The notes beneath the pieces are model-generated. The model had not been told where the DNA came from and did no database searches. It worked only from the letters and a program-made list of their open reading frames with translations. Positions 42,521 to 53,200 of a DNA stretch of 64,000 nt are shown here, one piece after another; the stretch's first letter is position 1, and each line of letters opens with the position of its first letter. Origin of the DNA: Caldilineaceae bacterium (lineage in GTDB: Bacteria > Chloroflexota > Anaerolineae > Caldilineales > Caldilineaceae); contig JALHQH010000039.1 of assembly GCA_022842065.1 (NCBI GenBank), positions 26,671 to 90,670 of the forward strand, given 5' to 3'. The position numbers were made by a program, and so were the translations under genes.

Positions 42521-43687
42521 TTAAACTAGTGCAAGTTGTTGATGATGTAACTCCAGGCGTGATTCTGTGTTGGGGTGATGTAAGGGGACGCCTACACTGT
42601 TTGGCAAGAACGCTTTCTGATCGGGCAAGTGGATAATGAAGCAACTGCCGGCCCCTGGTTCACTCTCAACGCTAATCTGGCCAGCCTGGGCCTCGACAAA
42701 GGTCTTACAGATCCAGAGCCCTAACCCGGTGCCGGCCTCTTTGGCGGTGCCGGCACGTTGCGCACTTGTAAAGGGTTGAAAAAGTGCAGCACAGGTGGCT
42801 GCATCCATCCCCAGTCCACTGTCACGTACCCGGAAGATCACGGTACCGTTTTGATAGGCGGCTTCCAACGCAATTGTGCCACCGGTTGGGGTAAACTTAA
42901 TGGCATTAGTCACCAGATTGGTTACTAACTGTTTTGTCTTGGCAACATCCAGGCCGACCGTTTGCTCGGGCGTGCTGGTGACCTGCAAGGTGTAGATCAG
43001 GCCCTTGTGTTCTGCTTGCAGTTGGGTTTCGGCCAAGATCTCATTGCTCAACTTCTGCAAGTTTACTTCGCTGATCTGGGTGGCTAATTTCCCCGCTTCG
43101 GATTGCACCAACACGAGCGTATTGTTCATCAGCGTCATCTGTTGCTGGGAAGCTGCCCGAATCTTGAGCAGATGGCGTTGTAGGCGCGCGGTGTCAATCG
43201 TTGGGCGGGTCAGCTCTCTACTCATCAGGTCGGTGGCTAGCGTAACACTCGTGATTGGGTTGCGAATGTCATGGGAGAGAATTGCTAATAGATTCTGTTT
43301 GAGCTGTAATAGCCGGTCTAGATGAGTGATACACTCCTGCGTGTTCGCCATCAACTGTCCAGCTTCGTCGGTGAAGCTGGTCGGTAGGGTCGGCAGTTCA
43401 CCGTTGGCCATATACCGATTGAGTGCGGTTGATGCCTGTAGGATCGGGGCCAATGCCCGTGCTTGCACAAACATCGTGATTAATGAACCGAGCACGGTCG
43501 CGACCACGCCAACCACAATCACCGATAGTGCCGTCGTCCAGTGAATCGTGACGATGGCTGTATAACTAATCAACGACAACAGGGGAATGTGAACGCCGAG
43601 AAAGGCGATCAGCAGCATTTTACCCAGATAAGACTTGGGCCACGTAACCCGTGAAAGATATTGATAGAGGGTGAGAGAATGGTTCAT
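42521..43687 (-). CDS. sensor histidine kinase (orphan)
   Basis: A 388-residue membrane kinase. Two hydrophobic segments (about 22-45 and 51-75) enclose almost no periplasmic loop, so it may sense membrane or intracellular cues. A HAMP-like linker follows (about 75-130). The HisKA helix has the H-box LLAILSHDIRNPITSV with His139. The ATP domain has the N-box LVTNLVTNAIKFTPTGG, G1 VRDSGLGMD and G2 GTGLGLWICKTFVEAQ. All catalytic elements are present. No response regulator is adjacent, so its partner is elsewhere. ATG start with a poor ribosome site. Confidence 0.92.
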   Translation of the reverse strand: MNHSLTLYQYLSRVTWPKSYLGKMLLIAFLGVHIPLLSLISYTAIVTIHWTTALSVIVVGVVATVLGSLITMFVQARALAPILQASTALNRYMANGELPTLPTSFTDEAGQLMANTQECITHLDRLLQLKQNLLAILSHDIRNPITSVTLATDLMSRELTRPTIDTARLQRHLLKIRAASQQQMTLMNNTLVLVQSEAGKLATQISEVNLQKLSNEILAETQLQAEHKGLIYTLQVTSTPEQTVGLDVAKTKQLVTNLVTNAIKFTPTGGTIALEAAYQNGTVIFRVRDSGLGMDAATCAALFQPFTSAQRAGTAKEAGTGLGLWICKTFVEAQAGQISVESEPGAGSCFIIHLPDQKAFLPNSVGVPLHHPNTESRLELHHQQLALV

Positions 43688-43967
43688 AGGGCGCTTTCTT
43701 GGTAACGATCCGGGTGCTCAGCACGACAAACGTATAGACCAGCGGTTGTCAATTTTTACTCGGGTAGAAAATGCTCGATGATGCCAGCGTCGAGTATAAA
43801 TACGTGGTCAGGCTAGTACTACAGTATAGGGGAAGCCAGTGCCAGTGCCATCGTCTTTTTTCTGTATCAGGGGCTGCTGTGGTGGATCGAAGTAGCTCTG
43901 CTTTTTGTGGGAACAACTCGCCGCGTGGCCGGCTGATTTGGGGGACTGGGAGGGGCGTTTTGGAAAA

Positions 43968-44014
43968 TTAGGTTGTTATGTCATTCCGTAACTCGGAATG
44001 ACATAACAACCTAA
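43968..44014 (-). terminator. intrinsic terminator of the isomerase-like gene
   Basis: A 21-bp perfect stem (43968-43988 with 43994-44014) and 5-nt loop, 28 bp after the isomerase-like stop, followed on the minus strand by a T-rich tail (AATTTTCC). The rest of 43688-44042 shows no gene. Confidence 0.75.
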
Positions 44015-44042
44015 GATTTATCAATTCTGTCGTAGCGTTACT

Positions 44043-45476
44043 TTAGCAAACCCGCTCAAATTCAATGCCCCAAATGGCCGCCAACTTTTCTAGCTTATTG
44101 GCGACATGGCCCACGCCGATGGCACAGTGGTGGGATGGACCGGCCTTGGCCCACGCGTTAATATAAGCTTTGGCGCCAATCGAGAAGCGGTAGCGGCTGT
44201 TGGTATTGCCGATCTCCATAATCGGCCCAGGGACGGTTTCCCCTTCGGCGACGAGTAACTTCACGGCCCCGCGCCGGTCCTGGCAGACTGAGAGGATCGT
44301 AACCGGACCATGTTTGACGCTCATTTGGATCGAAAGCCCTTTGCCCGGCTTGCCGTGGTAGACCATCAGTGGCACCAGTTGCACTTTGCCCTCAGCAATC
44401 GCGGCATGGGCGGGACCATCGTGGCCGAGCAAGACCACGTCGTCATCAAAATCCATCAGGTAAAACTCGGAAAAGGAGCCGCCGGTGCCCAGCGTGTCCA
44501 TGATCTTCATTGCTACGGCATTTTTGACTTCGTATTCGCCTGCGACGGGCACATGTTTTGCCGTCAGCAGGGTATTGCCGGCAATCACCGAAGTGACAAT
44601 ATCCTCATGTTCGCTGCCGGGTTGCCCTTCGTAGTAGTAGGCCAGCCCTCCCAGCCGATGTTTCTCGACCAGCTTGTGGAGCGCGACGCTGGTGTGGGCG
44701 GCCCGCCGCAACTCCTCGGTGCTGCACTCGCTGCTTACCGCAAAAGTGCTGCGGAATTCGGCGAGCATGGCCTCAATTTCCGCGTCGGAGGTACGCTCGC
44801 GCAAGGCGCGCACCTCGTCGATCTCCACCAGCGTAAAGTGGTTGCCAAAGACGCTCGCCAGTTGTGTGTAGTCCGAATAGACATCCAACATGCCGTCATA
44901 GTAGTGGCCCATCAGGCCGATGCGGCTGGTGCGGAAGACCTTGGCCACATAGATTGCATCGACCCAATCGCGCATCTCTGCCCACGCTTCCTCATCCTCC
45001 AGCGTGCCGGTGACTAGGTGATAATCGATCCGGGCGCGGTTGAAGACACTGGCGATCTCCGGCACGGAACAGGCTTGACAATGGGCCAGCCATTCGCCAG
45101 TTTTTTCCTCGCGGCTGGGTAGGCTGTTAAAGGCCGCATAATCGATGCTGCGCACCGGCTGGAGATTTAACACGACCACGGGCACGCCAGTCTTCTGTAC
45201 GACCGGCAAAACGGTGGAACTGAGGGCATAGGTGGAGATGTAGAGGAAGATCAGATCAACCCCTTCGCGGCGGAAAAGCTCGGCGGTGGTGGCTGATTTG
45301 TCCAGATTGTCTACCAGCCCGGCATCAATGACCGTGACCCCGTCGCGTTCTAGCCCCGCCCGAATTTGGTTTTGGTAACCAACGAGTTTATCCTTAAGTC
45401 CTGTGAACTGTGGCCAGTAGGTGTCAAGTCCAATGCCGAAGAGCCCGATCTTGACGTTTTGTGCATTACTTGTCAT
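44043..45476 (-). CDS. L-arabinose/L-fucose isomerase-like protein
   Basis: A 477-residue soluble protein related to the arabinose/fucose isomerase superfamily. The N-terminal Rossmann-like part starts KIGLFGIGLDTYWPQFTGL. The C-terminal half has GGLAYYYEGQPGSEHEDIVT, GEYEVKNAVAMKIMDTLGTG, DDVVLLGHDGPAHAAIAEG and SHHCAIGVGHVANKLEKLA. Glu and His residues in these places are the usual metal ligands and bases for aldose-ketose isomerisation. It is shorter in places than true AraA, so the substrate may be another sugar. ATG 45476 has AAGGA 7 nt upstream; the frame could extend 15 codons to 45521 but without support. It stands alone with its own terminator and a structured leader. Confidence 0.82.
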   Translation of the reverse strand: MTSNAQNVKIGLFGIGLDTYWPQFTGLKDKLVGYQNQIRAGLERDGVTVIDAGLVDNLDKSATTAELFRREGVDLIFLYISTYALSSTVLPVVQKTGVPVVVLNLQPVRSIDYAAFNSLPSREEKTGEWLAHCQACSVPEIASVFNRARIDYHLVTGTLEDEEAWAEMRDWVDAIYVAKVFRTSRIGLMGHYYDGMLDVYSDYTQLASVFGNHFTLVEIDEVRALRERTSDAEIEAMLAEFRSTFAVSSECSTEELRRAAHTSVALHKLVEKHRLGGLAYYYEGQPGSEHEDIVTSVIAGNTLLTAKHVPVAGEYEVKNAVAMKIMDTLGTGGSFSEFYLMDFDDDVVLLGHDGPAHAAIAEGKVQLVPLMVYHGKPGKGLSIQMSVKHGPVTILSVCQDRRGAVKLLVAEGETVPGPIMEIGNTNSRYRFSIGAKAYINAWAKAGPSHHCAIGVGHVANKLEKLAAIWGIEFERVC

Positions 45477-45538
45477 GGTTGCATCCTTTGCTTGGTTTAA
45501 TCGGCAACAGGATGTGCACATTAGCTGTCCTGCCGCCG

Positions 45539-45586
45539 AAAGTGTGGTTGTGAAAATACGCTACTTTAATACGTAGCGCACACTTT
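45539..45586 (-). promoter_or_regulatory. nested hairpin in the leader of the isomerase-like gene
   Basis: An outer 8-bp stem (45539-45546 with 45579-45586, AAAGTGTG) encloses an inner 6-bp stem (45559-45564 with 45573-45578, CGCTAC), 63-110 nt before the ATG. It may be an operator or leader RNA structure. The regulator is unknown. Confidence 0.35.
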
Positions 45587-45677
45587 GGTTTGAATATGAG
45601 TGAATGGTGGGTTTTTGCTGCGCTACAGAATAGAACAAAAATGATCACTTGGCAATTGGCGGCAATCCCAAGCGCTA

Positions 45678-45808
45678 ACTACTCAGCCACCCCCTCCTAA
45701 CCTCCCCCAGCCTGGGGGAGGAACAGTTACATCGTCAATGCTTCCCTCCCTTACCAGGGGAGCGCGCCTAGAAGGCAACCGCCTCTGGGCGCGGGAGGGG
45801 TGAGTAGT
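45678..45808. repeat. MITE-like palindromic repeat, copy C
   Basis: A 131-bp element with short ACTACTCA/TGAGTAGT ends. Inside are the CCTCCCCCAGCCTGGGGGAGG hairpin, GTCAATGCTTCCCTCCC, and the GCGCGCCTAGAAGGCAACCG module with its GGGCGCG partner. It lies in the 857-bp gap between the isomerase-like gene and tnpB, not beside a stop codon. Confidence 0.8.
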
Positions 45809-46027
45809 ACGACAACGTTAAATTAGATAATACAGCGGGCATATAGACCCGGATCGAGAAAACGCGGATTGCATGGGACCCATCCGCGCCGCCTGAATCC
45901 GTGTCTATAGCACCGGCTGCCAACCTAAGTTAACGTTGTCGGAGTAGTTACCCCAAGCGTAAGCTGAATCGTTACCTACTATAAATGTCAGGTGACCGTC
46001 AATTGTCTGGCCCGTGCACAGCCTCGA

Positions 46028-46056
46028 TTTACAAAAAGTTGTGCGTTTTGTATAAT
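46028..46056 (+). promoter_or_regulatory. near-consensus sigma-70 promoter without an obvious gene
   Basis: TTTACA (46028-46033), 17 bp, then TATAAT (46051-46056). The predicted start is near 46063, yet the next gene (tnpB) begins about 270 bp later. Between them only weak short ORFs exist. It may serve tnpB with a long leader, or a small RNA. Confidence 0.55.
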
Positions 46057-46333
46057 GACAAATAATCTTGCTCTGCATATGATGAAAGTGGCGTGGCCCG
46101 TGCCTCCCCACGGCGTAGCGCCAGTCGAAATTTATGTGCCATTCTCCGCCCGGTAGTTGCTTCATTTGTTACAAAACTGATCGAATTTGTCGCTGCTTTC
46201 CTGTATACAATTCGTGATCAGGGTGCTGAACGCTGCGACTGCGCAAAGTGGCGTACAACATCTGATCAAGGCGCTCCCGTTGATTAATTGCCAGGCAAGA
46301 TTCGTACAAGTCACTTATTGAAGGGCTTTAAGG

Positions 46334-47548
46334 TTGAAAGCATTCAAGACTGAATTAGATCCCAATAATATCCAAACCACTACGCTACGACAGCACTGTG
46401 GCGCGGCGCGTTGGGCCTATAACTGGGGTCTTGAGCGCATCAAACAGGCAACCGAGGCGGGAGAGAAGTGGCCGTCCGCCATTGATCTGCACAAGCAACT
46501 GAATGCGCTAAAAGGCACAGACGCTTTGTCCTGGGGCTATGAGGTCAGCAAGTGTGCCTTTCAAGAAGCATTGCGCAACCTGGAAACGGGAATCAGGAAC
46601 TGGCGAGCTAGCAGAAAGGGAGCGCGCAAGGGTGCCCAAAGAGCACCCCAGGTGAGCTTCCCGCGGCGCAAGACGCGCAAACGCGGACTTGGCGGGTGTC
46701 GCTTCACCGGCATCATCAAGGTGTTTCGTGGTGCGATTCAGTTGCCACGGATCGGCCTAATCCGACTGAAAGAACACAACTACATCCCGATTGGGAAGTA
46801 CGGACAGGCAACCATCACCGAGCAGGCTGGACACTGGTTTGTGTCGGTGGTGGTCGGAAGTGCAACGATTCAACCTACACTCACCGACGATGTGATCGGG
46901 CTCGATGTCGGGATCAAAACTTTGGCGACCGATTCAGACGGCGATACCTTCGCTAATCCAAAGGCGTTAGCTGCGAAAACCAAGCAGTTAAGTCGTTGGC
47001 AGCGCAGACTATCCCGACGCGTCAAAGGTAGTGCCAACCGCAACAAGGCGCGGGCAAAGGTGGCTACGTTACACAAGCAGGTTGCCGACATTCGCAAGGA
47101 TGCCCACAACAAAGCCTGTCGGGCTATCGTGAATAAGCGGCCGGCGATTATTGTGATTGAGGATCTGAACGTTAAAGGCATGTTCAAGAATCGCAAGCTG
47201 GCGCGTGCTTTGGCCGATGCATCGCTTGGTAACTTCTCTCGTGTCCTGTCCTACATGGCAGCAGACGCCAGAATCGAAGTGCGTGTGGCTGGTCGCTTCT
47301 TTGCGAGTAGCAAGCTTTGTTCTTGCTGCGGCTGGAAGAAAGAAAACCTCACGCTCTCGGATCGGGTATTCGCTTGTGACGACTGTGGTCACACGATGGA
47401 TCGTGATCTGAATGCAGCAATTAACCTAAAAAATACCGTCAGTTCGACGGGAATTCAAGCCTATGGAGATCGTGTAAGACCGGAACGCGCAAGCAATCTG
47501 GCGATGGTCGGTGAAGTAGGAATTTTGTCTCAAATGTCTACAAGTTAG
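46334..47548 (+). CDS. tnpB: RNA-guided nuclease TnpB (IS200/IS605 OrfB, IS1341-like)
   Basis: A 404-residue TnpB, full length for the family. The RuvC-like site is complete: Asp191 in [13 protein letters not shown], Glu276 in [10 protein letters not shown], and the DRDLNAA aspartates (356/358). The zinc ribbon has both CxxC pairs (329/332 and 348/351). TnpB cuts DNA next to the transposon's target motif using an omega-RNA from its own 3' end. No tnpA lies beside it, so transposition would need help in trans. TTG start (LKAFKTEL) directly after AAGG. The C-terminal part ([14 protein letters not shown]) overlaps the expected omega-RNA region. The next operon begins only 35 bp downstream. Nothing indicates inactivation. 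Confidence 0.93.
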   Translation: MKAFKTELDPNNIQTTTLRQHCGAARWAYNWGLERIKQATEAGEKWPSAIDLHKQLNALKGTDALSWGYEVSKCAFQEALRNLETGIRNWRASRKGARKGAQRAPQVSFPRRKTRKRGLGGCRFTGIIKVFRGAIQLPRIGLIRLKEHNYIPIGKYGQATITEQAGHWFVSVVVGSATIQPTLTDDVIGLDVGIKTLATDSDGDTFANPKALAAKTKQLSRWQRRLSRRVKGSANRNKARAKVATLHKQVADIRKDAHNKACRAIVNKRPAIIVIEDLNVKGMFKNRKLARALADASLGNFSRVLSYMAADARIEVRVAGRFFASSKLCSCCGWKKENLTLSDRVFACDDCGHTMDRDLNAAINLKNTVSSTGIQAYGDRVRPERASNLAMVGEVGILSQMSTS

Positions 47549-47583
47549 GCATTTGTCTAAATCAGAAAGAACGGATCCTGCCC
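46334..47583 (+). mobile_element. stand-alone TnpB element (IS1341-type)
   Basis: Contains tnpB and presumably its right end with omega-RNA. I could not define the exact ends: no clear terminal hairpins or target motif were recognised, so the boundaries given are the minimum. Confidence 0.5.
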
Positions 47584-49197
47584 ATGAGCAATAAACCTGC
47601 AGCAACCGATGCGCGCCACGGCCAATCACCGACTACATTGACCCAGAGCCAGGGCAACCAGAGCCAGAGTAATGGCGGCCAATCACAGAGCCAAAGTAAT
47701 GGTGGGCAGACACAAAGCCAAAGCCAGGGCGGGCAATCACAAAGTCAAAGTCAATCGTTTGCCCCCCCCTTTACCCATTATGAACTGAGCAGCGCTTACG
47801 ACGAGATGTTTGGTGGCCCCAATCAACCCAGGCCCCACTATGATCGTCTTTACGAGCGCTTTAGCGAATTACCCATGGAAGTATTGGAGCGGCGTCAACT
47901 CGCCGCCGAACGTTCCTTTCTCCATCAAGGGATCACCTTTACGGTCTACAGCGACAATAAAGGGACCGAGCGCATCTTCCCCTATGACCTCTTGCCCCGC
48001 ATTATCTCCAGTACCGAGTGGGAGACAATTGAGCGCGGGCTGCACCAACGCATCACTGCGATCAACCTCTTCCTGCATGATATTTACCATAAAAAGCAGA
48101 TCCTGAAAGACAAAATCGTGCCCAGCGAACTGGTTTATAGCTGCAAGCACTACCGCACCGAGATGCAAGATATCGACGTGCCGCAAGGGATCTATATCAC
48201 CGTCGTCGGCAGCGACCTGATTCGTATGCCTGACGGGCAATTTGCCGTGCTCGAAGACAATCTGCGGGTGCCTAGCGGCGTCTCCTACATGATCGCCAAC
48301 CGCCGCGTGATGAAGCGCGTCTTCCCCAACGTTTTCCGCGATTATGGCGTGCGCTCGATTGACCATTACAGCCGCACCCTGCTCGCCAGCCTGCGCATGT
48401 TAGCGGCGGACAAGGTCGAAGATCCGACGATTGTGCTGCTCTCGCCCGGTATTTACAACTCTGCCTATTTTGAACATGCCTTCCTCGCCCGCGAAATGGG
48501 CATCTCACTCGTCGAAGGGCGTGATCTGATCACCCACAACCATCATGTCTATATGCGCACGACCTCTGGCCTGCGCCGGGTCGACGTGATCTACCGCCGC
48601 ATTGATGATGACTTTATCGATCCCAAAGTCTTCCGTGCCGATTCGGTGTTAGGTGTGCCTGGTCTCTTTGATGCTTATCGCCGTGGTAATGTGGCGGTTG
48701 CTAATGCGCTGGGCAATGGGGTGGCCGATGACAAAGCGATCTATGCCTACACGCCCAAGATCATCAAATATTATCTGCAAGAAGAGCCGATTCTGCCGAT
48801 TGTCGAGACCTATCTGCCTGAAGATCCCCAACAAGAAAAATATGTGTTGGAGAACATGGATAAACTGGTCGTCAAGGCGGTGGGCGAATCAGGCGGCTAC
48901 GGCATGTTGATTGGGCCACACAGTACTAAGGCACAACAGGATGACTTCCGCAAACAGGTGATCGCCAACCCGCGCAACTTTATTGCCCAACCGACGATTA
49001 CCCTTTCGCGTACCCCCTGTTTTGTGGATGGGCAACTGGAACCGCGCCATATCGATTTACGGCCTTTTATTTTATACGGTAAAGAGATTACAATTGTGCC
49101 TGGGGGGTTGACGCGCGTCGCTTTGCGCCGTGGCTCCCTAGTCGTCAACTCATCGCAGGGAGGCGGCAGTAAGGATACATGGGTGCTAAATTCGTAG
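47584..49197 (+). CDS. circularly permuted type-2 ATP-grasp protein with Gln/Ser-rich N-terminus
   Basis: A 537-residue protein of the COG2308 family (circularly permuted ATP-grasp). Landmarks are [106 protein letters not shown] and [16 protein letters not shown]. Such proteins are predicted to form peptide-like amide bonds with ATP. Residues 15-58 are a low-complexity run of about 9-residue [14 protein letters not shown] units, unlike typical members, perhaps a flexible tether. It is first gene of a five-gene operon and lies 35 bp after tnpB. ATG start; ribosome site weak. Confidence 0.9.
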   Translation: MSNKPAATDARHGQSPTTLTQSQGNQSQSNGGQSQSQSNGGQTQSQSQGGQSQSQSQSFAPPFTHYELSSAYDEMFGGPNQPRPHYDRLYERFSELPMEVLERRQLAAERSFLHQGITFTVYSDNKGTERIFPYDLLPRIISSTEWETIERGLHQRITAINLFLHDIYHKKQILKDKIVPSELVYSCKHYRTEMQDIDVPQGIYITVVGSDLIRMPDGQFAVLEDNLRVPSGVSYMIANRRVMKRVFPNVFRDYGVRSIDHYSRTLLASLRMLAADKVEDPTIVLLSPGIYNSAYFEHAFLAREMGISLVEGRDLITHNHHVYMRTTSGLRRVDVIYRRIDDDFIDPKVFRADSVLGVPGLFDAYRRGNVAVANALGNGVADDKAIYAYTPKIIKYYLQEEPILPIVETYLPEDPQQEKYVLENMDKLVVKAVGESGGYGMLIGPHSTKAQQDDFRKQVIANPRNFIAQPTITLSRTPCFVDGQLEPRHIDLRPFILYGKEITIVPGGLTRVALRRGSLVVNSSQGGGSKDTWVLNS

Positions 49198-50192
49198 AAC
49201 AAAGTTCGTCGCCGTTCATGCTTTCGCGCGTGGCGGATAGTCTATATTGGATGAGCCGCTACCTGGAACGAGCCAAACATACTGCGCGCCTGCTCAACGT
49301 CCACTTTGATCTCATGCTGGATCAGCCGCAGCAGACGGCTGATCAATATCGCCAATATATATTGGCGGCCTTGCAACTGCCTTCGGATTATGATAAGGCG
49401 CGCGATGATTATAGCTTGACCCGTTGGATGGCTCTTGATCCCGAAAATGAGAACTCGGTCAGTGCCTGTATCGCTGCCGCGCGCGAAAATGCGCGCCAAG
49501 TGCGCGAACAGATCAGCACTGAAATGTGGGAGCAGATTAACCAACTTTATCTCTTTCTCTCACAGGTCGATATCGATGCCATGTGGGCGGCTACGCCCCA
49601 AGAGTTCTTTCAAAATATCAAGAGTGGGATTCATCTTTTCCTGGGTGTGACCGACTCGACCATGATTCACGGCCAAGGCTGGGACTTTATCCAGGCTGGG
49701 CGTTTTATGGAGCGGGCGATTGCAACCTCGTCGCTGCTGGATGTCTACTACTGTCCGCAGCATCACTTGCCGGAGTCAACCTTGCAAGATCCCCACATCC
49801 CAGAGTATCTGCTCTGGCTGGGCTTACTGCGCTCATGTACCAGCTTTGAGGCCTATTGCAAACTCTACACGGCGGATCTGCACCCGCGCGAGATTCTCGA
49901 ATTTATGGTGCTTAACCGTGAGTTTCCCCACTCGATCTGCTATTCGGTGCAATCGGTGCGTTGGGCCTTGCAAGGTATTGCCGACACGACCCAATCAACC
50001 CGTTCCGAGCGGGCCTACCGGCGGGCCAGCCGGCTCCATGCTGCGCTTCAATATGCCCAGGTCGATGAGATTGCCGAGAGCGATCTGCATGCCTACTTTA
50101 CTGATATTCAGGAGCAGGCGACGCAGATCAATGATGCCATTTACCAAACCTACATTACTTACCCGGTGACGGTAAGTACGTTGGCTGACTGA
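49179..50192 (+). CDS. alpha-E domain protein (DUF403/COG2307)
   Basis: A 337-residue all-helical protein of the alpha-E family. Family hallmarks are [24 protein letters not shown] at the start, [38 protein letters not shown], and [11 protein letters not shown]. It always accompanies the permuted ATP-grasp protein and is presumed to be its partner or peptide acceptor; its biochemical activity is not established. The ATG at 49179 overlaps the previous gene by 19 bp and has AAGGA just upstream. An internal ATG at 49218 is possible. The last gene pair of the operon contains a second, fused copy of this domain. Confidence 0.9.
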   Translation: MGAKFVEQSSSPFMLSRVADSLYWMSRYLERAKHTARLLNVHFDLMLDQPQQTADQYRQYILAALQLPSDYDKARDDYSLTRWMALDPENENSVSACIAAARENARQVREQISTEMWEQINQLYLFLSQVDIDAMWAATPQEFFQNIKSGIHLFLGVTDSTMIHGQGWDFIQAGRFMERAIATSSLLDVYYCPQHHLPESTLQDPHIPEYLLWLGLLRSCTSFEAYCKLYTADLHPREILEFMVLNREFPHSICYSVQSVRWALQGIADTTQSTRSERAYRRASRLHAALQYAQVDEIAESDLHAYFTDIQEQATQINDAIYQTYITYPVTVSTLAD

Positions 50193-50288
50193 CTTACTGA
50201 TTGCCGTTGAATTGAAAACTGGCTTTTATACCGGCTTGACCAGCAAGCACCGCCCGTTTTCAAACAGAGCGCAGATAGATCGAGACCT

Positions 50289-53200
50289 ATGTCCATTCAT
50301 GTTGCTGTACATCACAAAACGAGTTATCTCTACGACCGCAACGTTGCGCTCTCGCCCCACGTCTTTCGGCTACGGCCTGCGCCGCACTGCCGCACGCCAA
50401 TTGAAAGCTACTCTTTTCGCATTCTGCCGGCCGACCACTTTATCAACTGGCAGCAGGATCCCTTTGGCAACTACCAGGCGCGCGTCGTCTTCCCAGAAAA
50501 GGCGCGTGCGCTGGTCGTCGAGATCGATCTCGTCGCCGACATGACGGTGATCAATCCGTTTGACTTCTTTGTCGAAAGCTACGCGGAAACTTATCCTTTT
50601 GCCTATGATGAGCTATTGGCCAGCGAACTGACACCTTATCTGGAGATCAAGGAAGCTGGGCCAGGGTTGCAGGCTTGGCTGACCGGCGTTGACCGCAGCA
50701 CGCTGCCGATTGTTGACTTCCTCGTCGAGATCAACCGCCGTCTCTGCAGCGATATCGCCTATTCAATCCGCATGGAGCCGGGGGTCCAGTCCTGTGAAGA
50801 GACGCTGGAACGGGCGATTGGCTCCTGCCGTGACTCGTCCTGGCTGCTCGTGCAGATCTTGCGCCACTTGGGGTTGGCGGCCCGTTTTGTCTCCGGTTAT
50901 CTTGTCCAATTAACCGCCGATATCGCTGCCCTTGATGGCCCCGTCGGCCCAACCGCCGACTTTACTGACTTGCACGCCTGGGCCGAGGTCTACATCCCCG
51001 GTGCCGGCTGGATCGGGCTGGATCCGACCTCCGGCCTTTTTGCCGGCGAAGGACATATCCCGCTTTCCTGTACGCCCGATCCAGCCAGCGCAGCCCCCGT
51101 CACTGGTTACACCGACAAGTGTGAAGTCACCTTTGAATTTGAGAATTCGGTGCAGCGGCTGCACGAAGATCCCCGTGTCACCAAGCCCTATACCACCGAA
51201 CAATGGGAAGCATTGGTCGCCTTAGGCAACCAGGTAGACGCTGATCTACTTGCCGGCGATGTGCGGCTGACCATGGGCGGCGAACCGACCTTTGTCTCGG
51301 TCGATGATATGCAAGCGCCCGAATGGAACACCGCCGCCGATGGCCCCCACAAGCGGCAACTGGCGAACGGGTTGGTGCGTCGCCTCCACGATGCCTTTGG
51401 CGAGGGTGGGATTCTCCACTATGGCCAGGGCAAATGGTATCCCGGCGAAGAGTTGCCCCGTTGGAAACTTGCCGCCTTTTGGCGTACCGATGGGGTTCCG
51501 CTCTGGCGCAATGAAAAACTGCTGGCCGACATTAGCAAAGATTACGGCCACACGGTCGCTGATGCCGAACGCCTGTTGACCAAGATCGGGCAATGGTTAG
51601 GACTCAAGTCCGACTATGTCCAGCCTGCCTATGAAGACTCCTTTCACTACATCCTGGCCGAGGATCAACTGCCGGTCAATGTCGATCCGCTTAAAGCCAA
51701 TCTGAAAGATCCGCTGGAACGGCGGCGTTTGGCCAGCCTGCTCCAACGTGGTCTCGATACGCCAACTGGTTACATCCTACCCATGCGCTGGGACTATGCG
51801 ATCCAAGGCTGGGACAGCGCCGCATGGACCTTTCGCCGTGGCCATCTGTTCCTGATTCCCGGTGACTCGCCGATGGGGTTACGGCTGCCGCTCAGTTCAC
51901 TGCCTGCGGTGGCCCAAGAAGAATTGGAGCCAAGCTTTGAGCGCAACCTGATCGAAGAGCTGCCGCGTCTGCCCGATTATCATGATCTGCTCCAAGCGCG
52001 CCTGGAAGAGGCTGTTGCCACCCAGCCGGCCCTCTCTAGCGAACCTGTCACCCTGCGCGCCCCCCAACAGCCGGTGCAACAGGTTATTCAACAGACGATT
52101 GCCAAGCCGCGCGTCTGGAAAGAAGTGCCGCGCACGGCCCTTTGTGTCGAGCCGCGGGGCGGCTGCCTCTATCTCTTTATGCCACCGCTCAGTTATCTAG
52201 AACATTATCTGGAACTGCTGGCCGCGATTGAGATGGCGGCGCAAGAACTTAACTTGCCCGTGATTCTCGAAGGCTATGATCCGCCCACCGATTATCGCTT
52301 GCAGAAGATCCTGGTCACCCCCGATCCCGGCGTGATCGAGGTCAACATCCACCCCGCCCACAGTTGGCAACAACTGGTTGACAACACCGTCAAGCTCTAT
52401 GATGAGGCGCACCTCTCGCGGCTGGGCACCGAAAAGTTTATGCAGGATGGTCGCCATACCGGTACCGGCGGCGGCAACCATGTCACCCTGGGTGCGGCCA
52501 CACCGATGGACAGCCCCTTCCTGCGCCGGCCGGATCTGCTGCGCAGCCTGGTTACCTACTGGCAACACCATCCAGGGTTGTCTTATCTCTTCTCCGGCAT
52601 GTTTATCGGCCCGACCAGCCAGGCCCCGCGGGTTGACGAAGGGCGCGATGACCATCTCTACGAGTTGGAGATCGCTTTCCAGCAGATTCCCGCACCAGGG
52701 ACCCCGGTCCCCCCGTGGTTTGTGGACCGGGTGTTGCGTAACCTGCTCGTTGACATCACCGGTAATACCCATCGCGCTGAGTTCTGTATCGACAAACTCT
52801 TTTCGCCTGATTCCTCTACCGGGCGGTTGGGGTTGGTTGAGTTGCGCGCCTTTGATATGCCGCCCCACGCCCAGATGAGTTTGGCCCAGATGTTGCTCGT
52901 GCGTTCACTCCTCGCCTGGTTCTGGCGTGAACCCTATGACCACAAGCTGATCCGCTGGGGTACTGAGTTACACGATCGCTTCCTGCTGCCTCACTATGTC
53001 GAAGCCGATCTGTGCGAGGTGATGGAGGATTTGCAGCGCGCTGGGTACGATTTCCGGCTGGAATGGCTGGCCCCCTTTTTCGAGTTCCGCTTCCCCCGTT
53101 TTGGGACAATCAACCTGCGCGGGATGGAGCTAGAGGTGCGCATGGCCATCGAACCCTGGCATGTGCTGGGGGAAGAGGTCAGCAGCGCCGGCACCTCGCG

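Noticed and set aside
45905..46165. 86-residue minus-strand ORF
   Set aside because: No recognisable domain, no ribosome site, and it runs antisense over the strong plus-strand promoter. A protein fragment cannot be fully excluded.
46093..46287. 64-residue ORF behind the 46028 promoter
   Set aside because: GTG start without ribosome site and composition unlike neighbouring proteins.
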